Assembly: GCA_963752755.1 (NCBI GenBank)
Contig: CAVVZJ010000009.1
Coordinates: 1-10,219 of the forward strand
Source of the DNA: CAVVZJ01 sp963752755
GTDB lineage: Bacteria; Planctomycetota; Planctomycetia; Isosphaerales; Isosphaeraceae
Length of the DNA stretch: 10,219 bases
Reading direction: 5' to 3'
A program made the position numbers and the translations under genes. A model generated the notes under the pieces. It made no database searches. It was not told the DNA's origin and worked only from the letters and a program-made list of their open reading frames with translations. How positions within the stretch are numbered: the stretch's first letter is position 1; each line of letters opens with the position of its first letter. Below are positions 1 to 7,134 of this stretch, in pieces.

Positions 1-68
1 ACTACCCAGGCCGCACAGTTATGGCGCTGGCCCTGACTTCCACCCCTACTCGAACGGAGTCCCCGATC

Positions 69-764
69 ATGGACGACATGGACGACCCCCATCACCTCGC
101 CGCGCTGGCGCCGCGGAATCCCTGCCGGCGGCTCGACTGGCGCTGGCGGCTCGCGACGGCACGCGTCGATCACCGGTTCCGCCGGGTTTCCGCCGCGACG
201 ACGCCTGGGTCCGCCGCGCCATTCGCTACCGGCGCCGGGCAAACCGCCTGGCCGACCCCGCCCATCCCCGGCTCGTCGATTTCGACCCGGCGGTGGCCGC
301 CGCCTGCCGCCTGCACGATGGTTCGGCTCGCCTGCGCCTGGAACTCGCGGCGCGGCTCCTGGCCGATCAGCCGCCGGAGGAGATCGCCGCGCCGCTCCGG
401 TCGACACCCGAGGCCGTCGCCGCGTACGAGGCGCTGTTCTTCGCCGTGGGCGATCGCCTCGGCAGCCCCGACTACATCACGTTCGCCGCGGTCGACCCCG
501 AGGGCCTTCTGGCCATCGGCGAGCCGACGCCGGAGGTCCTGATCCGGCTGTACGCCTACCACGGCGGCCCGCTCGTCGCCGAGCTGATGCTGGCGGTCCT
601 GCGCGACGAGGCGACGGGCGATGCCTCGCTGGCGGTCCGCGCGTCCCGACGTCGATCCCCGGCTCACCGGTCTCGTGCGGCAACTCGCCGAGGCGTCTCG
701 CCTGCCCGTCACCTCGCGCACGTCCGCCCGGCTGCTCCGGCTCCAGGAGCGCACCGGGCGTTGA
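69..764 (+). CDS. Hypothetical protein, 231 aa after repairing two frameshifts
   Basis: I do not assign a function. ATG 69 is preceded by a GGAG about ten bases upstream. The protein begins MDDMDDPHHL and is rich in Arg and Trp. The reading shifts near 190, where one base is missing (after RFRRVS), and again near 640-647, where one base is extra. It then ends at TGA 762-764 with a basic tail, LLRLQERTGR. With both repairs the span is exactly 232 codons including the stop. The middle (about residues 40-190) contains an Arg-rich patch, RRAIRYRRRANRL, then a helical stretch and the phrase YEALFFAVGDRL. I recall similar phrases in uncharacterised planctomycete proteins that sit beside the kinds of gene found downstream here. 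No signal peptide or membrane segment is visible. Coding nature is inferred from frame-consistent, repeat-free protein-like sequence, and exact frameshift positions are approximate. Confidence 0.6.
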
Positions 765-1016
765 CCGAACGCGCCGAAGTTGCCAACTCGGCCTCGGCCG
801 TCACGCAACCGGTCCTCGCCGGCGCCGTCGATGTCCGGATCCTGGAGCAAACTGGCCGCGAATGCGCACGGCCAGCGGCCCCGACGGCACGCGTTGGCGC
901 CTGGCGGTGCGCGCCCCGGTGCGCCGGGACGCACGGATCCGGACGCCCAGGAGGAGAGGTGCGGGGCAACGGGGGACGACGGGCAAGCTGGGGAGGTCCG
1001 CCGTGCGGTGGGTTGA
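761..1016 (+). other. Possible small gene, frame unresolved
   Basis: Between the first hypothetical gene and ATG 1130 there are about 365 bases without a clear gene. A TTG at 761 overlaps the previous stop as TTGA and opens a frame beginning TERAEVANSASAV that reads sensibly to about 860. A different frame from ATG 828 runs to a TGA near 1016 (ending GEVRRAVG). These could be two halves of one frameshifted gene, matching the one-base indels in neighbouring genes, but I cannot identify a junction or a family. The rest, about 1017-1116, shows nothing recognisable. Confidence 0.2.
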
Positions 1017-1129
1017 CCCGCCAACGGCGGCTTCAGGCTCGCGATCGGGCCGATTCGTCTGCTCCGGGACGTCATCTCGTGATACGGTCGAGGTCGACGG
1101 ACGAAGTGTTGCACACGGAGGGTGCCCCA

Positions 1130-1439
1130 ATGGCCTGGGAATCGCGTCCGGGAGGACGCTACTACTACTCCGCCCGTCGGGTCGAGGGCCGCGTAATCAA
1201 GACGTACCACGGCCGCGGCATCCTCGGCGCCGAGGCGGCGCGGCTGGACGCCGAGGCCCGCGCCCGCCGCGTCGCCGAGGCCGAGGCGCGTGCAGGCCGA
1301 CGTCCGCCGGCACGCACACGCCGAGCGGGCGACGGCGGCGCTGCACGAGGCTGTCGAGCTCGTGCTGGCGGCGACGCTCGTGGCCGCCGGGTATCACAAA
1401 CCGAAACAGGGAACGTGGAGGCGTCGCCGTGTCCGATGA
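1130..1439 (+). CDS. Hypothetical small basic protein, 102 aa, one frameshift
   Basis: The function is unknown. ATG 1130 has an excellent GGAGGG seven bases upstream (1117-1122). The protein starts MAWESRPGGRYYYSARRVEG, then VIKTYHGRGILG, followed by an Ala/Arg/Glu-rich helix that looks like a coiled coil. Near 1288 one extra base shifts the frame. Reading then continues through a hydrophobic helix (VELVLAATLVAAGYHK) to a very basic end, TWRRRRVR, at TGA 1437-1439. After repair the length is exactly 103 codons. The order MAWE, aromatic patch, coiled coil, AAGYH, basic tail matches a small uncharacterised planctomycete family as I recall it. The next gene starts 11 bases before this stop, so the two are probably co-translated. 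Confidence 0.65.
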
Positions 1440-2001
1440 ACCGATGCCCGAGCCCGAGCTGCCGACGATCCTCCGCCCGCTCGGCACGCTGCTGGACCGC
1501 GCCCGGCGGGGGGATACGGACGTGCTGCCGGAGCTGCGCGACCTGCTCGACGCGCACCCGGAGATCTGGCAAGCCTGCGGCGACCTGGCGGCGCACGCCC
1601 AGAAAGCGTGGATCGACCTGGCGGTCGGGGATGACCTGGTCGCGCGGGAGTCGCTGGAGCGGCACGTCGCCGCGCTGAAGGCCGAGCTGGCCGGGCCGGC
1701 GCCCTCGGCGACCGAACGCCTGCTGATCGGGCGCATCGCCGCGTGCTGGCTGCAGGTCCACTATGCCGACGCGGCGGCCGCCCACACTCACGACGTCTCG
1801 CTGAAGCAGGCGAAGTTCGTGCTTCAGCGTCAGGACCGGGCGCACCGGCGTTACGTGCAGGCGATCGGCACGCTCGGCGACGGTGCGGAAGCTGCTGCCG
1901 TCGGCCACGCCGGCCGGGCCGGCGCGGTCCGCTCGATCGACGCCGGACGTCATCACCGCCGATCCGCGCGGCGTCCGGCGGCACGACGATCCGTTTCATG
2001 A
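1429..2001 (+). CDS. Hypothetical helical protein, about 190 aa, frameshifted near the end
   Basis: The function is unknown. I chose GTG 1429 because GGAGG lies seven bases upstream (1417-1421) and the start overlaps the end of the previous gene; ATG 1444 is an alternative. The first 150 residues are nearly all predicted helix: LRDLLDAHPEIW, DLAAHAQKAWIDLAVGDD, then SATERLLIGRIAACWLQVHY and a long coiled segment ending HRRYVQAIGTL. These phrases resemble an uncharacterised planctomycete family usually found next to MAWE-type proteins (from memory). Near 1877 one extra base shifts the frame, and the expected continuation is ATVRKLLPSA in the third frame. That frame has no stop before 2488, so the true C-terminus is unclear. 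The end given is the TGA of the original frame. Confidence 0.6.
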   Translation: MSDEPMPEPELPTILRPLGTLLDRARRGDTDVLPELRDLLDAHPEIWQACGDLAAHAQKAWIDLAVGDDLVARESLERHVAALKAELAGPAPSATERLLIGRIAACWLQVHYADAAAAHTHDVSLKQAKFVLQRQDRAHRRYVQAIGTLGDGAEAAAVGHAGRAGAVRSIDAGRHHRRSARRPAARRSVS

Positions 2002-2026
2002 TCCCCCTCACCTGGAGACTCTCGGC

Positions 2027-2488
2027 ATGGACGCCCCTTCGAAGACCCGTCCCCAACCCGACGCGATCGATCGTGCCCTGACGGGCGTCGACCGCGCCGT
2101 CGGCCGCCTGATCGCCCAGCTCGTGACGGACGATCGCGAGGAGAGCCTGCGCGTGCTGCGCGGCCTGTTGCGGCTGGGTCCCATGGCGGTGGACTTCCTC
2201 GCCGACGCCTATACGCGAAATCCCAGGGACGCCCGGCTGCGGTGCCGGATCGTCTCGGCGCTGATGGCCTTCGGCAGCGTGCCGGCGGCGCGTCCGGCGG
2301 CGGTGCAGGCGATGCTGTCCGCGCGGCTGCAGGAGCATGATCCGACCGTCGTGATGAGGATCCAGGTTGCGCTGGCGCAGCTCGCGCCGTCGGCCGAGGA
2401 ACGGGCGGCGCATCTGGCGACGATCCCGGCGGGCCGGGCATCGTCGGCCGAGGCGTCGGCGACGGCCGGGCGAGTCGCACCGGAATGA
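2027..2488 (+). CDS. Hypothetical helical-repeat-like protein, 153 aa
   Basis: The function is unknown. ATG 2027 is preceded by GGAGA about eight bases upstream and lies in the same frame as the repaired end of the gene before it, so a fusion or read-through cannot be ruled out. The protein reads without interruption to TGA near 2486-2488. Its body is a series of amphipathic helices: VGRLIAQLVTDDREESLRVL, GLLRLGPMAVDFLADAY, CRIVSALMAFGS, VVMRIQVALAQLAPS. The spacing resembles HEAT/ARM-type helical pairs, so a protein-binding scaffold is possible, but this is only a fold guess. The C-terminal 25 residues are Ala-rich and low complexity. It closes the plus-strand gene run and is followed by strong hairpins. 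Confidence 0.6.
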   Translation: MDAPSKTRPQPDAIDRALTGVDRAVGRLIAQLVTDDREESLRVLRGLLRLGPMAVDFLADAYTRNPRDARLRCRIVSALMAFGSVPAARPAAVQAMLSARLQEHDPTVVMRIQVALAQLAPSAEERAAHLATIPAGRASSAEASATAGRVAPE

Positions 2489-2556
2489 TGTGCCGCATCC
2501 GCGACGCCATCCCCGAGGACCGGGGGCGCAGCGCGGAATCCGGCCCAGAGGCCCCA

Positions 2557-2577
2557 GGAGCCCCGTGGCGGGGCTCC
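2557..2577. repeat. Perfect 9-bp stem hairpin, 3-base loop
   Basis: GGAGCCCCG (2557-2565) and CGGGGCTCC (2569-2577) flank TGG. The hairpin lies about 70 bases after the last gene of the plus-strand run. There is no T-run behind it, so it is either a non-canonical transcript end or a short palindromic intergenic repeat. Confidence 0.6.
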
Positions 2578-2695
2578 GGTGCCCGGGGCGAAAATTCCCC
2601 CCTCCGTTCGTCGCCCGGGGCCTCGCCACGGGCTCTCCAGGGCCTCCTGCGCGGAAGCGGCTTGGTCTTGGTCGCGGGTGCGCGAATCGCGTCGA

Positions 2696-2719
2696 AGGCC
2701 CTCGCGTCTCCAAGGGCCT
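2696..2719. repeat. 7-bp stem hairpin in intergenic region
   Basis: AGGCCCT (2696-2702) pairs with AGGGCCT (2713-2719) across a ten-base loop. It lies in the gene-poor stretch 2489-3020. No promoter or coding context makes its role clear. Confidence 0.35.
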
Positions 2720-2949
2720 GGCCAGAGACGGGTCGGGGTTCCCTGAGGGTGCCCAGGACGACGCGGCGAGAGCCGTCGCCGGCCGGCACCCGCCGCGGGC
2801 ACCGGTGGTCTTCTGCCGGTGGTGCGTCTATCCCGACTTCCGAACAAAATGTTCTGCCGGAACCAAACTCCACGGACGGCTGGAGCAGATGGACCCGGGC
2901 GGTAACATCCCTCCCCTGATCGCGACGAACCCACCGCGCGTTGTTGCAC

Positions 2950-2976
2950 GCCTCGGTCTGATCGGCCGAGGCGTTT
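2950..2976. terminator. Terminator-like hairpin
   Basis: GCCTCGG (2950-2956) and CCGAGGC (2966-2972) form a perfect 7-bp stem around a nine-base loop, followed by GTTTC. The T-tract is short, so this is a weak intrinsic terminator at best. It lies about 460 bases after the last plus-strand gene and before the nested elements. Confidence 0.4.
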
Positions 2977-3021
2977 CGGCCCGAAGCGTGCTCGGAGCCC
3001 GTGATCAGGAAGGGCAGACCT

Positions 3022-3111
3022 GTGCACGTGGACTGGTTCGCTCGCCAACGCCGCCGCCGCGTCTTGTTGCTGGGTGAGGCTGCGCTTTTGTCGATGGGTA
3101 GGCATCTTTGA
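3022..3111 (+). CDS. Possible 29-codon ORF next to the element boundary
   Basis: GTG 3022 opens a short frame with a basic start (VHVDWFARQRRRRV) and a hydrophobic end (LLLGEAALLSMGRHL) that stops at TGA 3109-3111. AGGAAGGG lies upstream at a usable distance. The stop falls one base before the proposed left end of the ISKra4 element, so it could be the 5' remnant of a host gene cut by the insertion. No family is recognised, and chance is a real possibility. Confidence 0.2.
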   Translation: MHVDWFARQRRRRVLLLGEAALLSMGRHL

Positions 3112-3115
3112 AGTA

Positions 3116-3127
3116 GGTAGAGAGACC
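3116..3127. repeat. 12-bp target site duplication, left copy (IS4 element)
   Basis: GGTAGAGAGACC directly abuts the left terminal repeat of the IS4 element and is repeated exactly at 7123-7134. A duplication of about 10-13 bp is usual for parts of the IS4 family. The perfect match shows a real transposition event and suggests it is not ancient. Confidence 0.93.
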
Positions 3128-3141
3128 AGCCCTCTAAACAT
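3128..3141. repeat. IS4 terminal inverted repeat, left
   Basis: AGCCCTCTAAACAT matches the inverse of 7109-7122 perfectly. A small palindrome, ACATAAGTTATGT, follows immediately and overlaps the inner edge. It could help bind the transposase, but the right end has no copy of it. Confidence 0.93.
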
Positions 3142-3144
3142 AAG

Positions 3145-3577
3145 TTATGTACACTGATTCCGAGCTTCTAATATTCTCGACGTGGCGACATGGCTGATCT
3201 TCGCTCCACTCTGTTTCTTGGGCTTCGGCTTCTTGGGGCCACGGGGGCTCTTGCGGTACTCCGACAGTGGCACCGTCCCCGCCCACGCCACCAGCACGTC
3301 CGCCAACGCCTCGGGAGACATCTCCTGAAACGCCACCCATTCGTCCTTCGGGATCGCACGCATCATCCCCTGGTGGTTCATCTTCACCTCATCCGCCAGG
3401 TGATCCCCCGAAACCATCTCGGCCTGCTCCGCACCATGCGCGGCACGAGCGCCGCTTTGACGGTGCTCATCACGTTGTAGGACAGCAACGCCACGCAGAA
3501 GCTGAACAACGCCGCCTTGGGATAGCCCAACTCCTGGATCTCGCCCTGGAGCGTTTTCTCCATCTCCTGGAAGACGC
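3145..3577 (-). pseudogene. IS4-family transposase, C-terminal part (separated from its N-terminus)
   Basis: Reading on the minus strand from the TCTC core, the sequence continues the catalytic region of the transposase: SVFQEMEKTLQGEIQEL, then GYPKAALFSFCVALLSYNV. It then runs to a Lys/Pro-rich tail (GPKKPKPKKQ) and the stop TAA at 3147-3145. Near 3445-3449 one base is missing after VKAAL. The frame must change there to reach the expected AAHGAEQAEMVSGDHLADEV and the rest of the C-terminus. Joined to the N-terminal part (7041-6103) and repaired, the protein would be about 457 residues. The part has no start of its own and is not expected to be functional while separated. Confidence 0.88.
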
Positions 3578-3600
3578 TCTCGATCTGCCAGCCATACTGC
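3571..3600. other. Attachment junction of the serine-recombinase element, left
   Basis: The core TCTC (3578-3581) is shared with 6102-6105. Bases below 3578 are transposase coding sequence; those above 3581 belong to the element. The element arm carries CATACTGC (3593-3600), the inverse of GCAGTATG, eleven bases from the core. It mirrors GCAGTGTG, nine bases from the core at the other end. Joined in a circle, the two arms form an imperfect palindrome centred on the dinucleotide TC, the layout expected of attP for a large serine recombinase. Confidence 0.8.
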
Positions 3601-3628
3601 CTCCAAAGCAAGAGCCTGTCATCAATCG

Positions 3629-5784
3629 TCAGTTACTGATTGCGTCGATCCGAGTCTTGGGGATGATCAGTTGCCCGATCAGGGGCTGATTGTCCCAGGT
3701 CCGGGGGCAGGATCGCAACTGCCTCAATCGGTTCAACTCGTCGACATCGGCCCAGAGGATCCAGCGGCCGCGGGAGTCCTCTTGCTTTCGGGCGTGGACC
3801 CATCCCACGCGACGCCAGCGGTGCATCGTCTCCTCGGGGATTCCCAGGTGATCCGCCAGGTCCGCGAGATACCATTCGTCAGATTGCAAGGCTCTCTCGG
3901 TCTTGCTCCGCCGTGGGACGGCGACTCACGAGCCCGCAACGCATCAGCAGCCGATGAATCATCCCCGCCTTGAACCGATCGGTTCGCTTCGGGGGGTGGA
4001 ACCCTTCCTGGTTCAACGTCATCGCGATCTGGGCCGCCGAGCAGCCGTTCTCGTGCAGTTCCCTCAGCCGGGCCACCAACTCGGGCCAGTCGCTCTTCTG
4101 ATCGTACCGGGCGACCGCCTTGACCAACCGCTGCTCGGTCACGAAGCCGCCGGCCCACTCCAGGCGGACATCGACCTGGTCGCTCTTGCCGAGCACGCTC
4201 ACCACGACGCGGTCCAGGAGCAGACGCGCGATCCGTTGACGGTCGGCCGGCGTCGTGGTCGGGGCCCGCCACAGAGCCGGCAGGTCGCTGGCCAGTGCCA
4301 GAACCTCGGCTCGTTGCTCGTCGCTCAGTGGTTGGGGCTGTTCCCTGCGATATTTCTCATGCTCCGCTTTGAGAGCCTGTTCAGCTCTCAGGGCGTCTTC
4401 CCAGCGTCGTTCGAGTTCGCGACCGACCAGTCGGTTCTCGGGCTCGACCGCGTGATACTGCCTGCGCCGCTCGCTCGGTCTCGTAGCGGGCTCGTTCCAG
4501 GCGTTTGCGCCACTGATCGTCGAGTTGCCGGCGTTGTTGCTCGACGTCGGCCAGGGCGGCGAGACTGGCCTCCAACGACGCGGGAGTCATCGCCGCCAGG
4601 ATCTGCCGGGCGACCAACTCGTCCAGAATCCGGCCCGGGATCGTCTGGCACAGCGGCTCGGCGTAGTCGGCCACGCCTCGCGAGCAGTCGTAGCGAAGGG
4701 TCCCGTTTACCCCGCTGTAACTGACCATCATCCGCCGGCCGCAACGGCCGCAGCGCAGCAGGCCGCCGAGCAGCGAGGGCCCCGATCGAGGCGTGCCCCG
4801 TGCGACTGCGATCGAGCGCGGTTCTGGGCCAGGGTCTGTTGATTGGCCTCGTAGCGGTCCCAGCTGATATAGGCCGGGCCGTGGTCGCGGATCAGGACGG
4901 CACACTGCTCGGCGGTTCGGATCAATCGCCCGGTGGTGGGCCGCCCCGGGACCTTGCGTCGCGGATCCGTCGGCCGGTGCCCGTAACGATAGGCCCCGGC
5001 GTAGACCGGGTGATGCAGCAGATTCTGGAGCGTCTCCCGGTTCGGGCGACGCCATTCGAGGCGGTCGCGTTGCCCGCGTCGATGAACTCGCACCGGCATG
5101 AGAATTCCATGATGGACGAGATAGCGGAGCAGGCCGTGAAGCGTCCCCTGACGCTCGAACTCATCGAAGATCAATCGGACCGTGGTCTGGACTTGCTCGT
5201 CGGGATCGAGCTCGAAAGCCCCCGAGGGGCCTCGAACGTAGCCGATCGGAGGCAAGCCGTAGAGTTCGCCGCGTCGCGCCTTGTTCCACTTGCCCTGATT
5301 CATCCGTTCCTTGAGGATATGAAGCTCCGCTTCGCTCATGATCCCGGTGAGCCCGAGCAAGAGCCGGTCGTGGTAGTCGGTCGGATCATAGAGGCCGTCG
5401 GCGTCGGCCAGGAGCGTGCGAAAGCGAGCACATAATTCCAGAAGTTGATGCCAATCCTTGCACGACCGGGCCAACCGGCTCATCTCCAGGCCGAAGAATC
5501 AACCCGACGCGGTCCAGCGCCAGTTCGGCCAGGAGCCGCTGAAATCCCGGCCGGCCCTCGACCGACTGACCACTCTTGCCCAGGTCTTCGTCAATGATCA
5601 CGACCTGGTCGCGAGCCCATCCCAGTTCGACGGCGCGATCGGCGAGAGCGTACTGACGCGCGGTGGACTCGCGATGATCGAGGACTTGCTGAGGTGAGGA
5701 TTGCCGGATATAGACGACGGCGACGCGGGCGAGATGCCAGTCCTGAAGCTTGGGCGATCGGGACGGCGCGGAGGAGTCATTCAT
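3629..5784 (-). CDS. Large serine recombinase with zinc ribbon and C-terminal HTH (four frameshifts)
   Basis: This is a site-specific DNA recombinase expected to integrate and excise the element it sits in. ATG 5784 has GGAGG six bases upstream (5794-5790). The catalytic N-domain shows YIRQS with nucleophile Ser29, then EGRPGFQRLL and LEMSRLARSCKDW. Next come the recombinase domain (from YGLPPIGYVR), a zinc ribbon (LLRCGRCGRRM, then YDCSR and a later Cys) and a long coiled coil. The last about 85 residues form an extra helix-turn-helix-like domain (WYLADLADHLGIPEETMHRW, then WADVDELNRL), as in MerR/excisionase-type proteins. Single-base frameshifts lie near 5493 (extra), 4780-4790 (missing), 4464 (extra) and about 3890 (extra). 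Correcting all four gives exactly 718 codons. As written the gene is non-functional; sequence error is the likely cause. Confidence 0.88.
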
Positions 5785-5964
5785 GACCGCCTCCGGGCCG
5801 GTCGGCCAGCAGGCGTCGAGCCATCAGTTGCCCGAGGAGTCGAAGCAATCGTTGACGACGGGGCTCCGGGATCGTGGTCCAGGGGGACTCCGTCCCCGGG
5901 CTTCGGGTCGCCTTCAGGCGGCGCGGGGGGGAGCGTTGGTGGGAACGGAGGCGTTTCGCGGCAT
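5777..5964 (-). CDS. Possible small ORF just upstream of the recombinase
   Basis: This is a weak call. ATG 5964, with GGAG eight bases upstream, opens MPRNASVPTNAPPRAA and then stops. A different frame continues as a helix-like stretch, RRQRLLRLLGQLMARRLL, and ends at TGA 5779-5777, eight bases inside the recombinase start. A third frame instead ends at 5781 with an ATGA overlap with that start. Given the frequent one-base indels here, one frameshifted protein of about 60 residues translationally coupled to the recombinase is plausible, perhaps a directionality partner. No family is recognised. The rest of 5965-6084 shows no feature I can name. Confidence 0.25.
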
Positions 5965-6084
5965 GAAGGGACTCCGTTCAAATCGCCCGGAGCAATCGAA
6001 TGGCACCACCGAGCCAGTCTCAGGAGGGCCTCAACCGCCACGATTACGGGATCAGGCGGCCTGTGACAACCACCTTCTTGAGGT

Positions 6085-6115
6085 GCAGTGTGCTTGGGGG
6101 TTCTCCAGGGTCCAG
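6085..6115. other. Attachment junction of the serine-recombinase element, right
   Basis: The core TCTC (6102-6105) is shared with 3578-3581. GCAGTGTG (6085-6092) is the arm motif nine bases inside the element. Bases above 6105 are transposase coding sequence. On the minus strand the core spans the GAG codon of catalytic Glu313 plus the first adjoining base. Confidence 0.8.
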
Positions 6116-7041
6116 CGCCGGCGGTAGATGTCCGCGACCGTTCGGGCGTCGGCGGCCTCCACCGGCAGGTTCGTCACCAGGTGGATCTCGGTGTCCCCCT
6201 CCCGGGTCGGCTGGTCCAGGACCACCGTGACGCGACGCAAGACGAGGAGGTCCCCGTCGTCGTTGGGGGCCCGCAGCGTCTGCTCGAACACCGCGCTGGT
6301 GGCGGTCCGTCCCCGTGCCTTTCGCCGGCCCACCGGCGTGCAATGCAGGGTTGAACGATGCTGACGGATCACAAAACATCCACCGCGTCGGGCGATCCCG
6401 AAGAGGAAGCCGGTGGTGCAAAAGTTCCGGTCCCCGATCCAGAGATCCCGCGCCGCGACCGTCTCCACGATCTGATCCAGCAGCGATCTCTCCTGGGCAT
6501 GGCCGTCTTCGCAGAGCACCACATCGATGGCCAGCATCAGTTCGGGATCGAAGACCACCAGGGCCTGACCGGGCAAGGCGCCGGCACGCATCGTCCGCAA
6601 TTCCGCAATCCGGTGCTCGGTCTTGGCCAGGTGGTTGCCGTCGAGGATCTTGGTGTGATCGCCCGGCAGAAACGGCGTCCGCGCACCTCCCATGGCGGTG
6701 GTGACCGCGCCGAGCCGCTCGGCCGACATCCGGACCATGGCCGCTCCGATCGGCGTTTCGAGGCGTTCGATCTTGCGGTAGAGGGCCGTGAGCGAGGTGT
6801 GGATGGGCACCGCGTTCTTGGCATAGGCGGCGTGGATCGAGGGGCGGATACCACAGACGACCACGCTCATCAGTTCGACGATCGAAGAGAAGAGCAGATC
6901 GCGCGAATACTGCCGTTGGGCGTGGTCCTCGAAGAGTTGATCGAGGACTCGGGGGTTGAGCGCGTTCTCCATCAGGGCCTGGGTCATGACGGGGATGGTA
7001 TCGCCCTGGGTAAATCGCTCGAAGGCTTCGCTGTGGATCAT
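6103..7041 (-). pseudogene. IS4-family transposase, N-terminal 313 residues
   Basis: This is a DDE transposase of cut-and-paste type. ATG 7041 is chosen because it has GGAGGA about 13 bases upstream and lies just inside the right IS end. The frame stays open upstream to 7317, but that would leave the element. First catalytic Asp134 is in KILDGNH; second Asp204 is in WIGDRNFCTTGFL, a signature of the family. The third catalytic residue is Glu313 in YRRRWTLE (Y306, R309, E313), where the native gene is cut by the serine-recombinase element. The present frame runs about 17 codons into the element and stops at 6052, giving a truncated protein with all three acidic residues but no C-terminal domain. 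The usual Lys of the YREK motif would be Glu in the rejoined protein. No frameshift is seen in this part. Confidence 0.92.
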
Positions 7042-7108
7042 GGGAACTCTCTTCCTCCAAAGGCAGTAACTCCTTGCGGGAAGACAGTTTAACACATTCA
7101 TGTGGTGC

Positions 7109-7122
7109 ATGTTTAGAGGGCT
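7109..7122. repeat. IS4 terminal inverted repeat, right
   Basis: ATGTTTAGAGGGCT is the perfect inverse of 3128-3141. It lies 67 bases upstream of the transposase start, so the promoter of the IS must lie between. I see no strong -35/-10 pair. Confidence 0.93.
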
Positions 7123-7134
7123 GGTAGAGAGACC
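7123..7134. repeat. 12-bp target site duplication, right copy (IS4 element)
   Basis: GGTAGAGAGACC is identical to 3116-3127. Its last base is the third base of the TAG stop of the ISKra4 transposase on the minus strand, which fixes the insertion point. Confidence 0.93.

Larger units (their letters stand above)
3578..6101 (-). mobile_element. 2.5-kb serine-recombinase element inserted in the IS4 transposase gene
   Basis: The element carries one large recombinase gene (5784-3629), a possible small ORF before it and short ends: about 50 bp behind the gene and about 320 bp ahead of it. The limits come from the TCTC core present at both junctions. Deleting 3578-6101 rejoins codons GAG and AGC and restores an open frame reading YRRRWTLESVFQEM, the expected IS4 catalytic helix. 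There is no duplication beyond the core and no terminal inverted repeat of transposon type, which fits serine-recombinase integration rather than DDE transposition. No cargo gene is visible, so this is a minimal selfish element. Confidence 0.88.
3128..7122 (-). mobile_element. IS4-family insertion sequence carrying an inserted serine-recombinase element
   Basis: The ends are the perfect 14-bp inverted repeats AGCCCTCTAAACAT (3128-3141) and its complement (7109-7122), flanked by the identical 12-bp duplication. The transposase gene is split in two parts (7041-6103 and 3577-3145) by a 2524-bp serine-recombinase element. Without that insert the IS is 1471 bp, a normal IS4-family size, with one transposase gene filling it. 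It sits at the stop codon of the ISKra4 transposase: the duplicated bases supply the G of TAG, so that stop was preserved on insertion. The IS4 element cannot at present make an intact transposase. Confidence 0.93.

Noticed and set aside
170..1210. Long minus-strand open frame in the left region
   Set aside because: It is low-complexity Arg/Ala/Gly sequence opposite plus-strand genes with ribosome binding sites and protein-like composition.
2847..2859. LexA-like box GAACAAAATGTTC
   Set aside because: The spacing between GAAC and GTTC is five bases instead of four, and no downstream gene is available for it to control.
3145..3611. Separate remnant of a second IS4 copy
   Set aside because: The fragment continues the N-terminal part at 6103 exactly in frame across the TCTC core. 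A single pair of inverted repeats with one target duplication encloses both parts.
3629..3889. Independent small MerR/excisionase-like gene
   Set aside because: It has no good start or ribosome binding site and joins the recombinase frame by one base. The corrected recombinase length is an exact codon multiple only when it is included.
5882..5898. GGGGAC/GTCCCC hairpin as a terminator or attachment core
   Set aside because: It lies inside the possible small ORF upstream of the recombinase, has no T-run and has no partner at the other end of the element.
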